Made by a program: the position numbers and the translations under genes. From Pontederia crassipes (taxonomy: Eukaryota; Streptophyta; Magnoliopsida; Commelinales; Pontederiaceae), in contig CM060189.1 in NCBI GenBank assembly GCA_030549335.1, positions 34,123,001-34,187,000 of the forward strand: DNA of 64,000 nt, read 5' to 3'. The stretch's first letter is position 1. Every line of letters begins with the position of its first letter. Positions 60,547 through 64,000 of this stretch are shown here, one piece after another. Under the pieces are notes generated by a model. That model searched no databases, was not told where the DNA came from, and saw only the letters and a program-made list of their open reading frames with translations.

Positions 60547-61925
60547 GAAAGATTTTTTCTATAGCCAATGATATATGAAATAAATCATATATTTTTGTAT
60601 TAATAATATTTATTCTCATAAATTATTTATACTAATAATTATGAATTGTATATATTATTTTTTTATTGTTATCAAGTTGTTATGCTATGAAGGCGATAGA
60701 AGATTTACATATATCAATCATTTTAGAATATCAAACAACTAAGATTTGTAATCATGTTATTACTATCGGATAGTTTGTTATAAAAAATATATGATACATA
60801 ATTAGTTAATAATAAAATAATCAACTAAACTTAATCATTTTATTAGTATAATTAATATGTGAAATAATTCATATATTTTTGTGTTAATAATATTTATATA
60901 TATATATTTTATTGTTATGAGGTTGGTGTATAAAGTAGATAGAAGATTTATGTACATCAATTATTTTAAAATATCAAACAACTAAGATTTGTGATCATTT
61001 TGTTATTATTGAATAATTTGTTATAAACTAATATATGATACATAATATGCTAATAATAAAATAACTAGCTATACTTAATCATTATTTTAATATTATTAAT
61101 AGTTTTTAAATTTATTATTATATGTATATCCATATGTCATAGTTCATTATAAACAAATGCATGATACATAATCAACTAATAACAAAAAAATCAACCAAAT
61201 TTAATCATTTTATTATTTTTATTTTATCAAGATAGAAGATTTATGCATATCAATCATTTTAGAATATCAAACAAAATAATCATTTTATTATTATTGGATA
61301 GTTAGTTACAAATCAATATAAGATACTTAATCACCTATAATAAAAGTTAGTTATTATTTAAATTATTATTTAATTATATTACTTATGATAAAATTTTATA
61401 TTGTAAATAAGATATAGTATAATATCTATAAAAGTTTATTATTGAGTGGTTTCTAATTTAATTATTATTTCTTATATATTATCTACATTAGCTATAAATA
61501 TCGTGATGTGTATGATGCTATGGTGCATATTGCAAAAGCAAGTTATACATTCTATTATGTGTGTATGTTTTCTCTCAAGAATAAGAGATATTTTTTTTAT
61601 AAATTATATATACAATTTGTGCATTGTACACCATGTACAAATAGAGGGGCTCTCATTTTTTATTTGCATATTCGACTCCTTATTTAAAAGCAAAGACAAC
61701 ATGCGGGCATACGAATATACACATGTGCGTGATAAAAAAATATTTTATTATAATATCATCATGATATTCAAAAGTTCATTACGAAATATATATATAAATC
61801 TTTATTCATATTTTTTAATTCAATGTTTGTAACTATGAATAGATGATTCTTCCAAAATAGTAGTATACTTGATGTCCTTTATGATATAAAATACAATGTG
61901 CAGATCTCTAGGTGTACGTCTCTAT
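59985..61925. repeat. Dispersed degenerate module ATAGAGGG...GTGCGGAC...GATAAAAAAATA
   Basis: About four diverged copies (near 59989-60103, 60150-60230, 61646-61742 and 61838-61925) share, in order, a TATAAATAGAGGG-like start, TTTGCATA, a CGAC.C.TT block, AAAG...GTG(C/A)GGAC, AAATA(T/C)A, GTTTGTGC and GATAAAAAAATA. Copies are in the same orientation. The TATAAATA and downstream spacing give a promoter-like look. Confidence 0.5.
60565..61350. repeat. AT-rich tandem repeats, about three copies of 245-290 bp
   Basis: Recurring blocks are AATA(A/T)TTCATATATTTTTGT (about 60575 and 60866), ATAGAAGATTTA (about 60697, 60940 and 61231), ATATCAAACAA (about 60727, 60971 and 61264) and GATACATAATCA/TTAG (about 60791, 61036 and 61160). 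The array lies inside two of the dispersed modules, so the whole 59.7-61.9 kb stretch appears to be a layered repeat. Confidence 0.7.
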
Positions 61926-63165
61926 ATGTTAACAAAATGTTGTACGCATATGAAGATATTTAAGTAAAAAACTTGCATCTTTGATCTTATAATAATAATT
62001 ACATTTATTATTAATAAAAAACATAATTATTTTTTATTATTATGATAATAATCCTAATGAATTAATATTCATAAATTTATTACTATGGTAAACTTAATAA
62101 TATCATTGAGTATCATATAATTTAGTGATAAAAATGTTTTTTGTTGGTTATTGAAGTTTACACATTTATATCTGTATTTATTTATTTATATAAAAGAAAA
62201 GATAGAAAATGCTAAATATCATTATTTCATTAAGCAGTGTATCATTAAAATTATTTTTTAAATGAAAGTTTATAAAGTATGTTAGTTATGTTATAATAAT
62301 AAATAAAATAATTTATATTCATAATTAATATATATATATCATGATGATATTGATTAATATTCAGTAAATATCTATGTTCCATATATAATATAACTATAAT
62401 TTTAAAACTATATTTCCTTTATAATAAAAAATATAGTTATATATTTATATTCACACGTATCTATGTATAATAATTATATGATGCCACATATGAAATAAAA
62501 TTATATTAAATAATTATATATTTTAAAAAAAAACTATTATGAACGAGAATTGATCATATATAGTAAAATTAGTATTTTTTTGTATCTATCTATCAAATAT
62601 GCTTTTAGTCCCACATTCAAAGTTTTCAAATATAAATGAAAATGGAATCATATTCAACTATGTAATTTAATTCCACATTTGAAGTTTATAATATGAAATA
62701 GATAAGATAAACTATAAAATAGGAAGAATTCACAAATTTTATAGATATCTTTCCGGATTAAGTCAATCTATCAATAATTTTTTAAGACTTGAAGACAGAA
62801 GCATGTGACACATAATCAAATAAAAAAATATAAAAATTCTAATGTTAAGTTATATAGAAGATAAATATAACAATTATATTTCATATCTATATTGTATTAT
62901 AAAGAATAAAATATATTCCTATTGTTCCTTTGAGAGCAACCCAAATGATGAATAAAAAATTAGATATTAATAATAATGCACGTTATATTTGACAGGTGGA
63001 AGGGATAAATGCTATTTGGTACATACAAAATAATCTTTTTAAATTTACTTTTAAATAATATATTATGTATATCTATAGTGACAACATGAATAAACTAAAT
63101 ATTATTTATATAATATATCATATATTTTTTAGTTCATCATGTAAATATTATCAAACACTAAGAAG

Positions 63166-63167
<2 letters not shown>

Positions 63168-63211
<44 letters not shown>

Positions 63212-63241
63212 GTATATATGTATGTATGTATGTATGTATAT
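63168..63241. repeat. TA/TATG microsatellite
   Basis: This is a TA run of about 16 units passing into TATG repeats; it is non-coding. Confidence 0.95.
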
Positions 63242-64000
63242 AAGTATAATTAAGGTGAGGATTTGCATGGAATTAACTTATCATCATCTTAAAAATTTGA
63301 CACCTATACTCAAATAATAATATTAAAAAATATTATTTATATTTCTTATTAAAATAAATGTTGTCAACACCAAATATAAACTTTTAGTTATATCAGATAA
63401 AATATTTAACTTCAATCATTATTTATATTTAATACATACATAACATGCATATATACACACTTTAAAGAGAGTTAAAAGTTGGATGTAACCCTATCATGAA
63501 GCCATGTAATATGATTTAGATAATTGGATTCCTAAAGTGAGATCATGTACGATAAAAAATAACATTAATTAATTTTTAAGAATGAAAAATATAATTGTTT
63601 ATATAGATTGTTGGAAGAAAGTTATAACAATTAAATATATATTTTAAAATAAATTATTATAAAAATATACTTAATTAAGAAGTGAATGCATTGTGGTCGA
63701 TATTTTTTAAAAAATAGACAACAAAATATAATTTGGTATAAATTATAAAAAAATATAAGTAATAAAAGAATTTACATATAATTATCATCTTTGTCATTTC
63801 ATCATCAATCTCTCCATATAAATATAGCATATATAATTAAATGGAAAGGTAGAAATTGACAGTTATTATAGCACTATTTCATTAAGTCATATATAATGCT
63901 TAAAAATTTAAATAATTTTAAAAGTTATTTTAGTATGATATATAATAATTTAATTTATTTATATTATATATCTTTACATACATATAGCATGTCAAATATG

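Larger units (their letters stand above)
58613..64000 (-). other. AT-rich DNA: possible giant intron of P450-2
   Basis: About 5.4 kb of AT-rich DNA without a supported gene on either strand. The first part (to about 58860) is P450 intron by similarity; the rest is repeats described separately, and AT-rich DNA with nothing recognised at 61930-63167 and 63242-64000. The open frame at 61446-61832 is AT-rich chance. Confidence 0.6.

Overview
This window is plant nuclear DNA, probably from a monocot. It is AT-rich, packed with nested transposable elements, and has only one intact-looking host gene. The monocot reading is an inference from the very GC-rich P450 exons lying in AT-rich flanks; I cannot name the species. 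No rRNA, tRNA, CRISPR or bacterial feature was seen.

Layout, left half (1-34.5 kb). Bases 1-6428 are the 3' half of an Athila-like Ty3/gypsy retrotransposon (RtA: RNase H, integrase, 3' LTR). It abuts a CACTA (En/Spm) DNA transposon (Cac1, 6429-14417, minus strand). Cac1 has a broken tnp2-type transposase gene and a truncated multi-exon second gene, and its one visible end is tandemly triplicated. That end sits in the leader of a second, reverse-oriented Athila-like copy (RtC, 14418-18070). Next comes a small CACTA relative (Cac2), split in two by a nearly complete Athila-like element (RtB, 18767-34352) flanked by a perfect 5-bp target duplication TCGAC. RtB's 5' LTR itself contains a reverse solo LTR (21265-24006) with target duplication ATAAA. 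All retrotransposon coding regions carry stops and frameshifts, so the copies look dead.

Right half (34.5-64 kb). This holds a tandem pair of CYP71-clan cytochrome P450 loci on the minus strand. The first (42030-44490) is complete with two exons. The second (57992-58612) shows only exon 2; its intron, if intact, is longer than 5.3 kb and exon 1 would lie beyond the window. Downstream flanks at about 36.1-37.5/41.8 kb and 49.6-50.6/57.2 kb are also paired, so a multi-kilobase segment was duplicated and each copy was then invaded by different elements: a 456-bp CACTA MITE with TSD TCA, a PIF/Harbinger-type MITE with TSD TTA, a 5'-truncated RTE-type LINE, a likely solo Ty3/gypsy LTR rich in CGGTCGACCG palindromes, and an old decayed Ty3/gypsy element. 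The last 5 kb is AT-rich repeat DNA with a 78-bp-arm hairpin and several degenerate tandem repeats.

How it works together: the P450 gene is the only likely source of host protein. The rest records nested insertion, C-to-T-type decay and local duplication. I found no clear evidence of a new multi-gene system. The least ordinary signals are the dispersed AAGTTATCATT motif throughout the Athila-like LTRs, the phase-symmetric mini-exons and shared-transcript layout in Cac1, the triplicated CACTA end, and the GTCGAC palindrome cluster. Counts, identities and splice sites were read by eye; nothing was searched against a database.
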